From contig NZ_FNHS01000021.1 in NCBI RefSeq assembly GCF_900103445.1, forward strand, positions 1 through 64,000: a stretch of 64,000 nt of DNA. Direction: 5' to 3'. How positions within the stretch are numbered: position 1 is the stretch's first letter; each line of letters starts with the position of its first letter. Origin of the DNA: Methylobacterium phyllostachyos (lineage in GTDB: Bacteria > Pseudomonadota > Alphaproteobacteria > Rhizobiales > Beijerinckiaceae). Below, piece after piece: positions 33,034-41,094 of this stretch. The notes under the pieces were generated by a model. The model saw only the letters and a list, made by a program, of their open reading frames with translations, searched no databases and was not told the DNA's origin. Both the position numbers and the translations under genes were made by a program.

Positions 33034-34467
33034 CTACCAGATCCAGAACATGAGCACCCAGTTGACCACCGACAGGGCGGCCGCACCGGCGATGCAGGTT
33101 GTAGCCGCCGCCCGCCGGATCCCGGCGGCGCTGAGGCCAGCCACCCGCCACGCGAGCCAGACGCTCCACAGGCTCGCCCCGGCGAGCAGGCCCGCGCGCA
33201 TCTCGGCCACGTAGGGGATTACGATGCCGTCGCCGCGCAGGAACGTGACGGTGAGCGCCGAGAGACCCAGGAAGACGCCACAGCCCGCCACCGGGATCAG
33301 CGTCTGCGTCAGGTGGTGGAAGCGCCGGAGCGACCAGCCCCCGAGGGACAGGGTCGCCAGCGCCACGATCCCCGACAGGGCAAGCCCGAGGATCACCGTC
33401 GCCGCGCCGATATAGGCCAGAAGCAACCCGCCATCGAGCAGGGTCATGACGTCGTTGCGGTCGGGGTAGTTCGTCAGCACGAACCAGGGGGCCGACATCT
33501 CCAGCGGCCACGTGATTCCATGGTCGATGAGCCAGGTGGCGGCCCATTGCTTGGCCTCGACGTACCAGGGGCTCGCCGACCATTGAAACGCGCCCACTGC
33601 CAGGGCCAGCATGCCGAACAGGATCAGTACGGTTTGGTCGAGATCCGGCTCGGTGCCGGCCACGTGCACGATCTCGTGGTTGGGCGAGCGCAGGGCGAGG
33701 CGCACCGCCCCGCGATGATTGCTGCACCGCCCGCACATGTGGCAGGCGCCGGAGCCCTGCATCGTCTTCACCGGCACGAGCGGCGCGCAGTTGAACGCCT
33801 CGCTGCCCCGGGTCGGCTTCGGCGAGGCCGCCCAGGCGGCGCGGTCGACTTGGAAGCTGATTGGGGCCAGCTTCGACAGCACCGCGAACACGCCGTTGAC
33901 CGGGCAGAGATAGCGGCACCAGACCCGCTTGTTGCGCCCGTAGAGCAGCCCCACCACGATCGCCGCGAGGGTGGAGCCGCCGAGCACGGCCAGAACCGGC
34001 TTCGGGTAGCCGTAGACGCTGGTCATCTGGCCGTAGACCGTGGTGCCGGCAAACGCCAGGAACGGCCAGCCCTGCCACGTGATCCAGCGCGGCACCGCAT
34101 AGCCACGGCTCCAGCGGCTGGCGAACTCGCTGAGCGCCCCCTCGGGGCAGAGCACGCCGCACCACGCCCGGCCAACCAGCACCATGCTGAGCAGCACGAA
34201 CGGCCACCAGATCCCCCAGAAGGCGAACTGCGCGGCCAGAGTCAGGTTGGTCCAGATATGGGCGGCGTTACCGGGCAGCGGCAGCAGGGCGGGCACGATC
34301 ACCAGCACCGCGTAGACGCCGACGATCAGCCACTGCACGCCGCGGATCACCCAGCCGTACCGGCGCATCGCATTGCCGAGCGCGGCGAGCCGCGCGTCGA
34401 TCCAGGCGCGGCGTGCGACACGCGGGGCGGCAGGCAGGGCCGCGGGCGCCGTCGTCGACGCGCTCAT
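33034..34467 (-). CDS. ftrD: membrane 4Fe-4S protein FtrD (NapH-like)
   Basis: A 477-residue integral membrane protein. Cys motifs are 'WCGVLCPEGALSEFASRW', 'WCRYLCPVNGVFAVLSKL' and 'CHMCGRCSNHRGAVRLAL', typical of NapH/CcoG-like iron-sulfur membrane proteins; helices flank them. In the FtrABCD system it is thought to accept electrons released when Fe2+ is oxidised during transport. The ATG at 34467 overlaps the cupredoxin stop at 34464 (ATGA), so the two are coupled. Confidence 0.88.
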   Translation of the reverse strand: MSASTTAPAALPAAPRVARRAWIDARLAALGNAMRRYGWVIRGVQWLIVGVYAVLVIVPALLPLPGNAAHIWTNLTLAAQFAFWGIWWPFVLLSMVLVGRAWCGVLCPEGALSEFASRWSRGYAVPRWITWQGWPFLAFAGTTVYGQMTSVYGYPKPVLAVLGGSTLAAIVVGLLYGRNKRVWCRYLCPVNGVFAVLSKLAPISFQVDRAAWAASPKPTRGSEAFNCAPLVPVKTMQGSGACHMCGRCSNHRGAVRLALRSPNHEIVHVAGTEPDLDQTVLILFGMLALAVGAFQWSASPWYVEAKQWAATWLIDHGITWPLEMSAPWFVLTNYPDRNDVMTLLDGGLLLAYIGAATVILGLALSGIVALATLSLGGWSLRRFHHLTQTLIPVAGCGVFLGLSALTVTFLRGDGIVIPYVAEMRAGLLAGASLWSVWLAWRVAGLSAAGIRRAAATTCIAGAAALSVVNWVLMFWIW

Positions 34468-34805
34468 TTGGCCACCAGGGTCGCCTTGGCGTCGGGGTGG
34501 AAGTCGTCGAACACCTGATAGGTGCCGGCATCGAGGGTGCGGAACACGATCGCCGAGGTCGAACCGGCCGCGAGCGCCTTCTCGCGCCTGAGTTCCGTGC
34601 TCTCGAACTCGACGGGCGACTTTCCGGTGTTCGAGATCTCCAGCTTGAACCGGGTGTTGGCCGGCACCTCGATCACCGCCGGCAGGATCACGCCGTCGCG
34701 CATCTCGACCTTGATCACCGGCATGTCATCCGCGCGCGCAGACCCGGCCGCACAGGCGGCGAGACTCAGGGCAGCGATTGCGGCGATGCGCGGCGGGCGG
34801 GACAC
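34464..34805 (-). CDS. ftrB: periplasmic cupredoxin-domain protein FtrB
   Basis: A 113-residue secreted protein. The GTG at 34805 is chosen because GGAGG lies 5 nt ahead and it starts a signal peptide (SRPPRIAAIAALSLAACAAG, ending 'SARA'). The mature part is a small cupredoxin fold: 'MPVIKVEMRDGVILPAVIEV', 'FKLEISNTGKSPVEFESTEL', 'VFDDFHPDAKATLVAK'. It works with P19-type FtrA in oxidising or passing iron. Located 16 nt downstream of ftrA. Confidence 0.85.
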   Translation of the reverse strand: MSRPPRIAAIAALSLAACAAGSARADDMPVIKVEMRDGVILPAVIEVPANTRFKLEISNTGKSPVEFESTELRREKALAAGSTSAIVFRTLDAGTYQVFDDFHPDAKATLVAK

Positions 34806-34821
34806 GGACACCTCCGGAAGC

Positions 34822-35385
34822 TTAATAGGCGCCCTTCTTGCCGACGCCGGCGAAGGTGAAGTCCTGCACGACGTCGAAGGGCTCGAACCACGGGCCGACC
34901 CCCGTCTCCTTGTCGACGTGGCGGCCGAAATGGCCGTCCTTGCCGGGGGGCGCAACCGTGACCTTCAGGCGATAGCGACCGGGGCCGAACAGCTTGACGT
35001 TGTCGCCGTAATGCGGCCCGTCATTGGCGACCATCGGCATCAGCATGCCGGCGACCTTCTGGTCGGTCGGCTTGTCGCCGTCGAGCTTCACCGCCTCGAA
35101 GTGTACGTCGAGCGCCGGCACCCAATCGCCCTCGGCGAAGCCGTTGCGGTTGTCCTTGGCGGCGCGGATATCCGTCTCGAGGTGGATGTCTGACTGCGCG
35201 GCCGCGCGCATCATGCCGGCAGGCTCCATTTCGATCGGCTGGAGGTAGACGGCCGCGACCTCCAGGCCGTTGCGCGTCACGTGCGGGCCGATCGGCACTT
35301 CCTTGGCTGCGGCGGATCCCGCGATTACGAGGGCGGCGGCCGCGGCGAGGCCACGGAGAAGCGATGGGGCGATAGAGGCGCGCAT
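34822..35385 (-). CDS. ftrA: P19-type periplasmic iron-binding protein FtrA
   Basis: A 187-residue periplasmic Fe2+-binding protein of the P19/Tpd family. The signal peptide ends 'SAAAKEVPIG'; family sequence includes 'AAVYLQPIEMEPAGMMRAAA', 'SDIHLETDIRAAKDNRNGFA' and 'MLMPMVANDGPHYGDNVKLF', with metal-binding Met/His/Asp residues, and ends 'VVQDFTFAGVGKKGAY'. First gene of the operon. Expression is likely iron-controlled; an Irr-like site lies about 60 nt upstream. Confidence 0.93.
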   Translation of the reverse strand: MRASIAPSLLRGLAAAAALVIAGSAAAKEVPIGPHVTRNGLEVAAVYLQPIEMEPAGMMRAAAQSDIHLETDIRAAKDNRNGFAEGDWVPALDVHFEAVKLDGDKPTDQKVAGMLMPMVANDGPHYGDNVKLFGPGRYRLKVTVAPPGKDGHFGRHVDKETGVGPWFEPFDVVQDFTFAGVGKKGAY

Positions 35386-35751
35386 GCCTCAGCACATAGA
35401 CTCTCACGTCCGAAGTTCAAACAGGAATCGCACAAGCATCAAATAATAACAATTCTAATCTGAAGGCCTTTCGAGGTGCTGCGCCTGTATTTCCCAGTCT
35501 CAGTCTCGCCGACGGCCGATTGTAATCTGTCGTCCCGAAGACTTTTCGCCCCTCTGTGGCCGCCCGGATCTTGACCGGCGGGGCGATCTCGGGATCGTCA
35601 TGCAACTGCCACGCTAGGGGCCGAGAAGGTGACCGAGGAACGGAAGCAGCGATGCCGCACCTGCGACACCGCGTTCGCCGCGCCGGCGCGCCGTGGCTTG
35701 CGCGGAAGCGAAGCGGGTTTTAGCAAAAGCTATATTGTTGCTGTGAGTCGT
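35386..35751. other. 366-nt divergent promoter region of ftrA and porin
   Basis: Unusually AT-rich for this genome around 35421-35462. It should carry the ftr promoter on the minus strand and the porin promoter on the plus strand (TTTTAGCAAAAGCTATATTG at about 35719-35738 is a candidate). The candidate Irr-type box is listed separately. Confidence 0.5.
35444..35458 (-). promoter_or_regulatory. candidate iron control element (Irr/ICE-like) upstream of ftrA
   Basis: Minus-strand sequence TTAGAATTGTTATTA matches the rhizobial ICE pattern TTAGAA-N3-TTCTAA at 10 of 12 fixed positions. It lies in an AT-rich patch about 60 nt before ftrA, the expected place for control by Irr or a similar iron regulator. 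By eye only. Confidence 0.35.
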
Positions 35752-37908
35752 ATGAGCATCCGTCCCGCGTCCTCGGTTCGAGCACGATCCCAGATCCGCA
35801 TCCCGGCCTTGCCCCAGGTCGCGGCTCTCCTGCTGACGCCTGCGATCACGGCACCCGCGGTTGCGGCGGACCTCGCAGCACCGCGTCCGGCGGCGGAGGT
35901 GGCCGCCTACACCGATTGGTCGGGCGGTTACATCGGCCTCGAGGGCAGCGCGGGCGGCTCCTACGGAGCCTACACGTTCGGCCCGACGACAATCGGCGGG
36001 CGGCCGGTGCCGGCCTTCAAGAGCGGCGATTCGACGGGACGCAGTGACCAGGGGCGGAACGCCACCACAGCAGTGGGCGGCCTGTTCGGCGGCTGGACCT
36101 GGCAGACTGGCCCGTGGGTCTACGGCGTCGAGGCCAGCCTCGACGCGGCGAACCTGAAGCGGCCGGTCCCCTCGACCATCGCGGGCTTCGGCTACGCGGA
36201 TGTCGATCCGGCCTTCAACATCGTGCGGGCCAAGACCGACCTCTACGGCACCGTGCGCGCGCGGCTCGGCTACAGCTTCGAGCGCTACCTGATCTACGGC
36301 GCCTTCGGCCTCGCTGGCGCCAATGCGCGCTTCCTCGCGACCTATCCGGATCTCGATACGGGCGGTCAGGCTACGGCGCAGCGGGAACTCGGCTATCTCG
36401 GCTTCACCCTCGGCGCGGGGGTGCAATATGCCGTCAGCGACCATCTCGCCCTCGGAATCGACTACCGCTACATCGATCTCGGCGGCAGCCGGCGCTTTCC
36501 GTTGGGCGCAGTGCCCGGAGACCAGGGCGGCCCAGTCTCGACCCGGGCGAGCTTCACGTCGAACCAGATGTTCCTGCGGCTGATGTGGTTCCCGGACGGG
36601 CTGAGGGTGCCGCCCGACCCGGACGAGACCGCCCCGCACGATCCGGACAACGGCGATACCGGCCGCTTCTCGCTGCACGGGCAGACCACCCTGATCGCGC
36701 AGGGGGTGCCGGGCTTCCGCTCACCCTACGAGGGCGCGCAGAGCCTGATCCCCCATCAGGCGCGGCAGACCACCACGGCCACGATCTTCCTCGGGTTCAA
36801 GCTCAGCGATACGACCGAGCTCTACTACAATCCCGAGTTCAGCCAGGGCTTCGGCTTGTCGCGGACGCTGGGGGTGGCCGGCTTCGTCAACGGCGAGGCG
36901 CAGAAGGCCGGCGCCCCGTTCCCGAAGCTGCGCTCGAACCGCTACTACGTGAAGCAGACGATCAATCTCGGCGGCGAGACCGTGGAGGTGCCGGACGGGC
37001 CGAATCAGGTCGCCACCCGCTACGATGCCGAGCGGATCACCCTGATCGCCGGCAAGTTCGCGCTGGGCGACTTCTTCGACGGCAACATCTACGCGCACGA
37101 TCCGCGGGTGGACTTCTTCAACTGGTCGCTGTGGGGCTCCTCGGCCTGGGACTTCCCGGCCAACCTCCCCGGCTTCACGCAGGGTGTCTACGCCGAGTAC
37201 AACCGGCCGGAATTCGCGATCCGCGCCGCCTACACCCAGGTGCCCAAGGAGCCGTCGAGCGACGTGCTCGACCCGCGGGTGTTCCGCCGCGCCGGTCTCA
37301 ACGCCGAGTTCGAGCAGCGCTACGTCCTGCCGGGGCTGGAGCAGCCGGGCAAGCTGCGATTCGGGTTCTTCTCGAATGTCGGCGTCTCGGCCAACAACCG
37401 GGAGGTCGTGACGCTGACGCAGCTCGGCGCCTTCGACGACATCAATGACGCGGCGGCAGCGACGCGGCGCCCCCGGCGCAAGACCGGCGGCTACATCAAT
37501 CTGGAACAGGCGCTGACGCCGGAACTCGGCCTGTTCGCCCGGGCCAGCCTGAACGACGGGCGCACCGAGAACATCTCGTTCACCGATATCGACCAGAGCT
37601 TTTCCGGCGGCCTGTCGCTGAAGGGCAAGGCCTGGGACCGGCCGGACGACACGATCGGGATCGGTGCGGCGATGAACGGGCTCTCGCCCTCGCACCGGGC
37701 GGCCTTCGCGGCGGGCTTCTACGGGCTGCTGATCGGCGACGGGCGGCTCAACTACGGCACCGAGCGGGCGCTGGAGACCTACTACGCCCTGAACCTGACC
37801 AAGTTCGTGACCCTGACCTTCGACTACCAGTTCATCAACAACCCCGGCTACAACCGCGACCGCGGGCCGGCCCACTTCTTCGCCTCTCGGTTGCACGCGG
37901 ATTTCTGA
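35752..37908 (+). CDS. outer-membrane porin: Omp25-like barrel fused to OprB-type carbohydrate porin
   Basis: A 718-residue exported protein. The signal peptide ends near 'APAVAADLAAPRP'. Residues about 50-290 resemble an Omp25/31-type eight-strand barrel ('WSGGYIGLEGSAGGSYGAYT', 'FGGWTWQTGPWVYGVEASLD', 'HLALGIDYRYIDLGG'). From about residue 305 a second, OprB-type porin follows ('FSLHGQTTLIAQGVPGFRSP', 'TELYYNPEFSQGFGLSRTLG', 'VTLTFDYQFINNPGYNRDRG'). The ATG at 35752 starts the signal peptide; a GTG three codons earlier is possible. OprB porins admit sugars; the added barrel is not part of the normal family. Confidence 0.85.
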   Translation: MSIRPASSVRARSQIRIPALPQVAALLLTPAITAPAVAADLAAPRPAAEVAAYTDWSGGYIGLEGSAGGSYGAYTFGPTTIGGRPVPAFKSGDSTGRSDQGRNATTAVGGLFGGWTWQTGPWVYGVEASLDAANLKRPVPSTIAGFGYADVDPAFNIVRAKTDLYGTVRARLGYSFERYLIYGAFGLAGANARFLATYPDLDTGGQATAQRELGYLGFTLGAGVQYAVSDHLALGIDYRYIDLGGSRRFPLGAVPGDQGGPVSTRASFTSNQMFLRLMWFPDGLRVPPDPDETAPHDPDNGDTGRFSLHGQTTLIAQGVPGFRSPYEGAQSLIPHQARQTTTATIFLGFKLSDTTELYYNPEFSQGFGLSRTLGVAGFVNGEAQKAGAPFPKLRSNRYYVKQTINLGGETVEVPDGPNQVATRYDAERITLIAGKFALGDFFDGNIYAHDPRVDFFNWSLWGSSAWDFPANLPGFTQGVYAEYNRPEFAIRAAYTQVPKEPSSDVLDPRVFRRAGLNAEFEQRYVLPGLEQPGKLRFGFFSNVGVSANNREVVTLTQLGAFDDINDAAAATRRPRRKTGGYINLEQALTPELGLFARASLNDGRTENISFTDIDQSFSGGLSLKGKAWDRPDDTIGIGAAMNGLSPSHRAAFAAGFYGLLIGDGRLNYGTERALETYYALNLTKFVTLTFDYQFINNPGYNRDRGPAHFFASRLHADF

Positions 37909-37956
37909 ACGCGGCGGGGACCGACTTCCGGCCGAAGGGCTTCGTGCCGCAGCCGT

Positions 37957-38044
37957 CCCTGCGAGCGGCGCGACGCAACCCAGTGCACCACGATAGCCGG
38001 TGCCGCGCTTCCCTGGATCACTTCGCTGCGCTCGTGATGATGGG
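37957..38044. repeat. dispersed inverted repeat (GCGAGCGAAGCGGAGCAA family), copy 2
   Basis: CCCTGCGAGCGGCGCGACGC...CCCAG and CCCTGGATCACTTCGCTGCG...GATGATGGG are imperfect reverse complements, related to the element at 20401-20486 but more diverged. It lies between the porin and the convergent lipB end. Confidence 0.6.
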
Positions 38045-38082
38045 CGGGGCAGCTGCACCGATTGCCCTGATCGGCCGCTGTG

Positions 38083-38817
38083 TCAGTCCACCTCCAGAAC
38101 TGTCACCCCGAAAATCTCCTCGAAGGCAGCGCGGAGTTGCATGTCGACCTCGGCCATACTGACCGGCAAGCCCAGATCGACGAGGCTCGTCACCCCGTGT
38201 TGGCGCACGCCGCAGGGTACGATGCCGTCGAAATGGGAGAGGTCCGGCTCGACGTTCAGGCTGATACCGTGAAAACTCACCCAGCGGCGCACCCGGATGC
38301 CGATCGCCGCGATCTTGTCCTCGACCCCCTGCCCTTTCTCGGGACGGCGCACCCAGACGCCGACGCGGTCCTCCCGGCGCTCGGCACGGACGTTGAAGGC
38401 CGCGAGCGTCTCGATTAGCCACGCCTCCAGGCTCGCCACGTAGGCGCGCAGGTCGCGGCTGCGCCGGCCGAGGTCGAGCATCACGTAGGCCACGCGCTGG
38501 CCGGGCCCGTGATAGGTGTATTGCCCGCCCCGCCCCGTCGCGTAGACCGGAAAGCGCTCCGGCGCCACGAGATCCTCAAGGCGGGCCGACGTCCCGGCCG
38601 TATAAAGCGGCGGGTGCTCCAGCAGCCAGACGCATTCGGGCGCTGCGCCGCGGGCGATCGCTTCGGCCCGCGCCTCCATCCAGGCGACCGCTACCTCGTA
38701 ACCCACGGGTGCGTCGCTGACGCGCCAGTGCACCGGATCGGAGCCAGGCTCCTTCGGGAAGGCGAGCGGACTGACCGCGAGGCGGGGCGCGTTTACCAAG
38801 GGTTCACCATCCTGCAC
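38083..38817 (-). CDS. lipB: lipoyl(octanoyl) transferase
   Basis: Moves octanoyl from octanoyl-ACP to lipoyl domains, the first step of lipoate synthesis. The 244-residue protein carries 'VWLLEHPPLYTAGTSARLED', 'TGRGGQYTYHGPGQRVAYVM', the conserved Lys168 in 'GVEDKIAAIGIRVRRWVSFH' and the catalytic Cys202 in 'GIVPCGVRQHGVTSL'. An N-terminal 30-residue extension is not essential to the fold. It is divergent from the FliN-like gene. Confidence 0.94.
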   Translation of the reverse strand: MQDGEPLVNAPRLAVSPLAFPKEPGSDPVHWRVSDAPVGYEVAVAWMEARAEAIARGAAPECVWLLEHPPLYTAGTSARLEDLVAPERFPVYATGRGGQYTYHGPGQRVAYVMLDLGRRSRDLRAYVASLEAWLIETLAAFNVRAERREDRVGVWVRRPEKGQGVEDKIAAIGIRVRRWVSFHGISLNVEPDLSHFDGIVPCGVRQHGVTSLVDLGLPVSMAEVDMQLRAAFEEIFGVTVLEVD

Positions 38818-38902
38818 CGATGGTCGAAGCCTTCAACATCCGCGGCCGTCGGTTGCAAGTCTTCGACGGGCAGGGTTCGGCTGCGAGACGGGGTGATGAG
38901 CG

Positions 38903-39208
38903 GTGGCGGTCTTCGAGTCGCTGAAGGTCGATCTGACGGTGGTGCTGGGCCGCACCCGCATGCCGCTGCACATGCTGCTGCGCATGGGCCGCGGCGCCGT
39001 GATCGAGCTGGACGCCAGCGACAGCGACATGGTCGAGATCCTGGCCAACGATCATCCGATCGCCCGCGGCCAGATCGTGGTGACCGGCGACCGCATCTCC
39101 GTCGAGGTGACGGAGCTGATCCGCAAGGCGGCCTCGATCGTGGAGCCCGGCGCCAGCATCGGCGACGGCGCGGCCTCGCTTCTGGAGAGCGGCTACGAAT
39201 CCGCGTGA
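38903..39208 (+). CDS. fliN: FliN/YscQ-type SpoA-domain protein
   Basis: A 101-residue protein of the flagellar switch FliN class. The start is GTG 38903 because an in-frame stop lies just upstream. The SpoA domain is complete: 'LKVDLTVVLGRTRMPLHMLL', 'GRGAVIELDASDSDMVEILA', 'RGQIVVTGDRISVEVTELIR'. FliN forms the C-ring with FliM and FliG. No other flagellar gene is in the window, so the protein may be a stray flagellar copy or serve another system. It ends 18 nt before the convergent SGNH gene. Confidence 0.85.
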   Translation: MAVFESLKVDLTVVLGRTRMPLHMLLRMGRGAVIELDASDSDMVEILANDHPIARGQIVVTGDRISVEVTELIRKAASIVEPGASIGDGAASLLESGYESA

Positions 39209-39226
39209 GCGGCTGAAGCACCCCAC

Positions 39227-40045
39227 CTACCGCGGCAGCTCAGGGCCGAGGATCGCCCGTATGGCCGGCGCGAGGGCGCTTGCGAGGCTGCGATGGTCGT
39301 CCGGCGACAGGTGCAGCCCATCCGCCCCATGGGCGGCCCCACCGATGGCTGACGCGGCGTCGACGCATGGCAGCCCGGCCTCCGCCGACGCGCGCTGGAA
39401 GGCGGACGCGAACTGAGCAGACTTCTCGCGACCGCCAGCATAGCGCCGATTCCAATCCTCGATCGGCAGGGTCGCGATCTGCACGGGTGAGACCAGCAGG
39501 GCCTTCGGAGCCGGATAGGCGGTTCCGATGCCGCCCGACGCGGCCTGCACCTGCCGGGCCAGCATAACGGCGGCCGCCGCGATCGCGTCCGGCTGCCGCT
39601 GGTAGCGGGCCTGAAGGTCGTTGGTGCCGAGCATGATGACGACCAGATCGAGCGGCATATGGGCCGCCAGGGCGGCTGACAGATGCTTGAGGCCGTTGAA
39701 CGTGTCCGGGCGGATGACGCTGCCTGGCCAATCCTCCCCATCGAGATCGGTGGTGCGCAGATTGAGGCCGTCTTCCACGATCTCGTAGCCGCTGCCGAGT
39801 TCCCGCTGGAGTAGGCCGGTCCAGCGCTGCTCCCGGGGATAGCGATGCGTCGGCTGGCCATCGGAACGCGCCACGTAGCCCCACGTGTTGCTGTCGCCGT
39901 AGACGAGGATCCGGCGCGGCTCCGCTCTGGCCAGATTCGCTGTGCCGAATAGAGCGCTGATCGCCAGCGTCCCGATTGTCGTAGCGATGCGCCAGCTCAA
40001 CCTCGACCCCCATTTTTTGTAACGATCACTGCGAAAATGACCCAT
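39227..40045 (-). CDS. SGNH/GDSL-family esterase (exported)
   Basis: A lipase/arylesterase-like hydrolase, up to 272 residues. Blocks: 'RILVYGDSNTWGYVAR' (nucleophile Ser, block I), 'VVIMLGTNDLQARYQ' (Asn, block III) and 'HGADGLHLSPDDHRSL' (Asp/His, block V). A signal peptide is present (LAISALFGTANLARA). The ATG at 40045 gives a long N-region; a TTG at 40000 after GGGGG would start 'LSWRIATTIG', a more normal signal peptide. It is divergent from a TetR regulator that probably controls it. Confidence 0.87.
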   Translation of the reverse strand: MGHFRSDRYKKWGSRLSWRIATTIGTLAISALFGTANLARAEPRRILVYGDSNTWGYVARSDGQPTHRYPREQRWTGLLQRELGSGYEIVEDGLNLRTTDLDGEDWPGSVIRPDTFNGLKHLSAALAAHMPLDLVVIMLGTNDLQARYQRQPDAIAAAAVMLARQVQAASGGIGTAYPAPKALLVSPVQIATLPIEDWNRRYAGGREKSAQFASAFQRASAEAGLPCVDAASAIGGAAHGADGLHLSPDDHRSLASALAPAIRAILGPELPR

Positions 40046-40085
40046 CTTGCCTGTGGGGAGTCAAGCCCCTATTGCAGCAATCGCT

Positions 40086-40721
40086 ATGGAAATCAGCGCG
40101 CCTGAGGGCCGACGGCTGCGCGGCCGTCCGCGCCAGTTCGACCGCGACAAGGCCGTCGCGACGGCGCTGACGCTGTTTCAGCAGCGCGGATACGAAGGCA
40201 CATCGATCGCCGACCTAACCAGGGCCATCGGCATCTCGGCGACCAGCCTCTACGGCGTCTTCGCAAGCAAGGAAGCGCTCTTCGAAGAAGCGGTCGAACT
40301 CTATCGGAAGCGTGACGGCGCGTTCGCCGAAGCCGCGTTGGATCGATCGGGCTCTGTGCAGGAGGCAGTCCACGCACTCCTGATGGAGGCGGCGCAACAC
40401 TACAGCAGGGGAAGCGGACCCCGTGGCTGCTTCATATCGCTGGGCGTTTTGTGCTGCGCCGTGGAGCATCGTGCCGTCGCGGATCGCATGGCGGCCCGGC
40501 GCCTTGCAGCCCGCGACAGGATCAAGATCCGGCTCGACCAGGGCAAGCAGGCGGGTGAATTGATAGACTCCGCCGACACGCAGGCCCTGGCAGCGTTCTA
40601 TGCCGCGACGCTCCAAGGGCTCTCGATCCAGGCGCGGGACGGCGCAACGGAGCAGGCGCTTCGCCAGATCGCGGATCTGGCGCTCGCGCCCCTTCGCTCC
40701 AACCTTGTGTCGACGCGGTGA
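40086..40721 (+). CDS. TetR-family transcriptional regulator
   Basis: A 211-residue regulator. The N-terminal HTH is 'FDRDKAVATALTLFQQRGYE' followed by 'GTSIADLTRAIGISATSLYG' and 'FASKEALFEEAVELYRK'; the C-terminal helical ligand domain includes 'GPRGCFISLGVLCCAVEHRA'. The ATG at 40086 is used; a TTG at 40047 in frame is weaker. Its 5' end faces the SGNH hydrolase gene across 40-85 nt, so it likely represses both. An inverted repeat ATTGC-A-GCAAT at 40071-40081 is a possible site. Confidence 0.9.
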   Translation: MEISAPEGRRLRGRPRQFDRDKAVATALTLFQQRGYEGTSIADLTRAIGISATSLYGVFASKEALFEEAVELYRKRDGAFAEAALDRSGSVQEAVHALLMEAAQHYSRGSGPRGCFISLGVLCCAVEHRAVADRMAARRLAARDRIKIRLDQGKQAGELIDSADTQALAAFYAATLQGLSIQARDGATEQALRQIADLALAPLRSNLVSTR

Positions 40722-40843
40722 GCGAGACGCTTGTCGGCGGCGGAGCGATCTGTTATCCGCTGCGCCGCCGACAACGTCCGGCCTCCGGGATCTCCCGCGG
40801 GCCGCCTTTGTCGAGCGAGCGGACACGGGTCATCGCGTCCGAT

Positions 40844-40928
40844 GCGGCCATGGCGGAATTGGTAGACGCGCTAGCTTGAGGTGCTAGTCCCGCGAGGGGT
40901 GGAGGTTCGAGTCCTCTTGGCCGCACCA
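40844..40928 (+). tRNA. tRNA-Leu(GAG)
   Basis: The acceptor stem GCGGCCA pairs with TGGCCGC followed by discriminator A and an encoded CCA. The D-arm region 'GGCGGAATTGGTAGACGC' is typical. The anticodon stem CTAGC/GCTAG closes the loop TTGAGGT with anticodon GAG, reading CUC and CUU. A long variable arm typical of Leu is present, and the T-arm is GGAGGTTCGAGTCCTC. 85 nt in all. Confidence 0.96.
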
Positions 40929-41094
40929 ATCTCTTTTCTCGATAGAAAGAGATTCGGTGCAAACCGACGGAATGGGGTACCCAACTGCCGAGCAGTGGCC
41001 CCGAACGACATCACGCACAGCACGGGCGGTCACACGGATCCGGGAAACCGGGAATCGTCGGCCTGCGGATGATGAGCATCCCGCCCGCACAGCC

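Noticed and set aside
32626..34518. 630-codon plus-strand frame
   Set aside because: Antisense to ftrC/ftrD; composition is typical of a shadow of GC-rich coding sequence.
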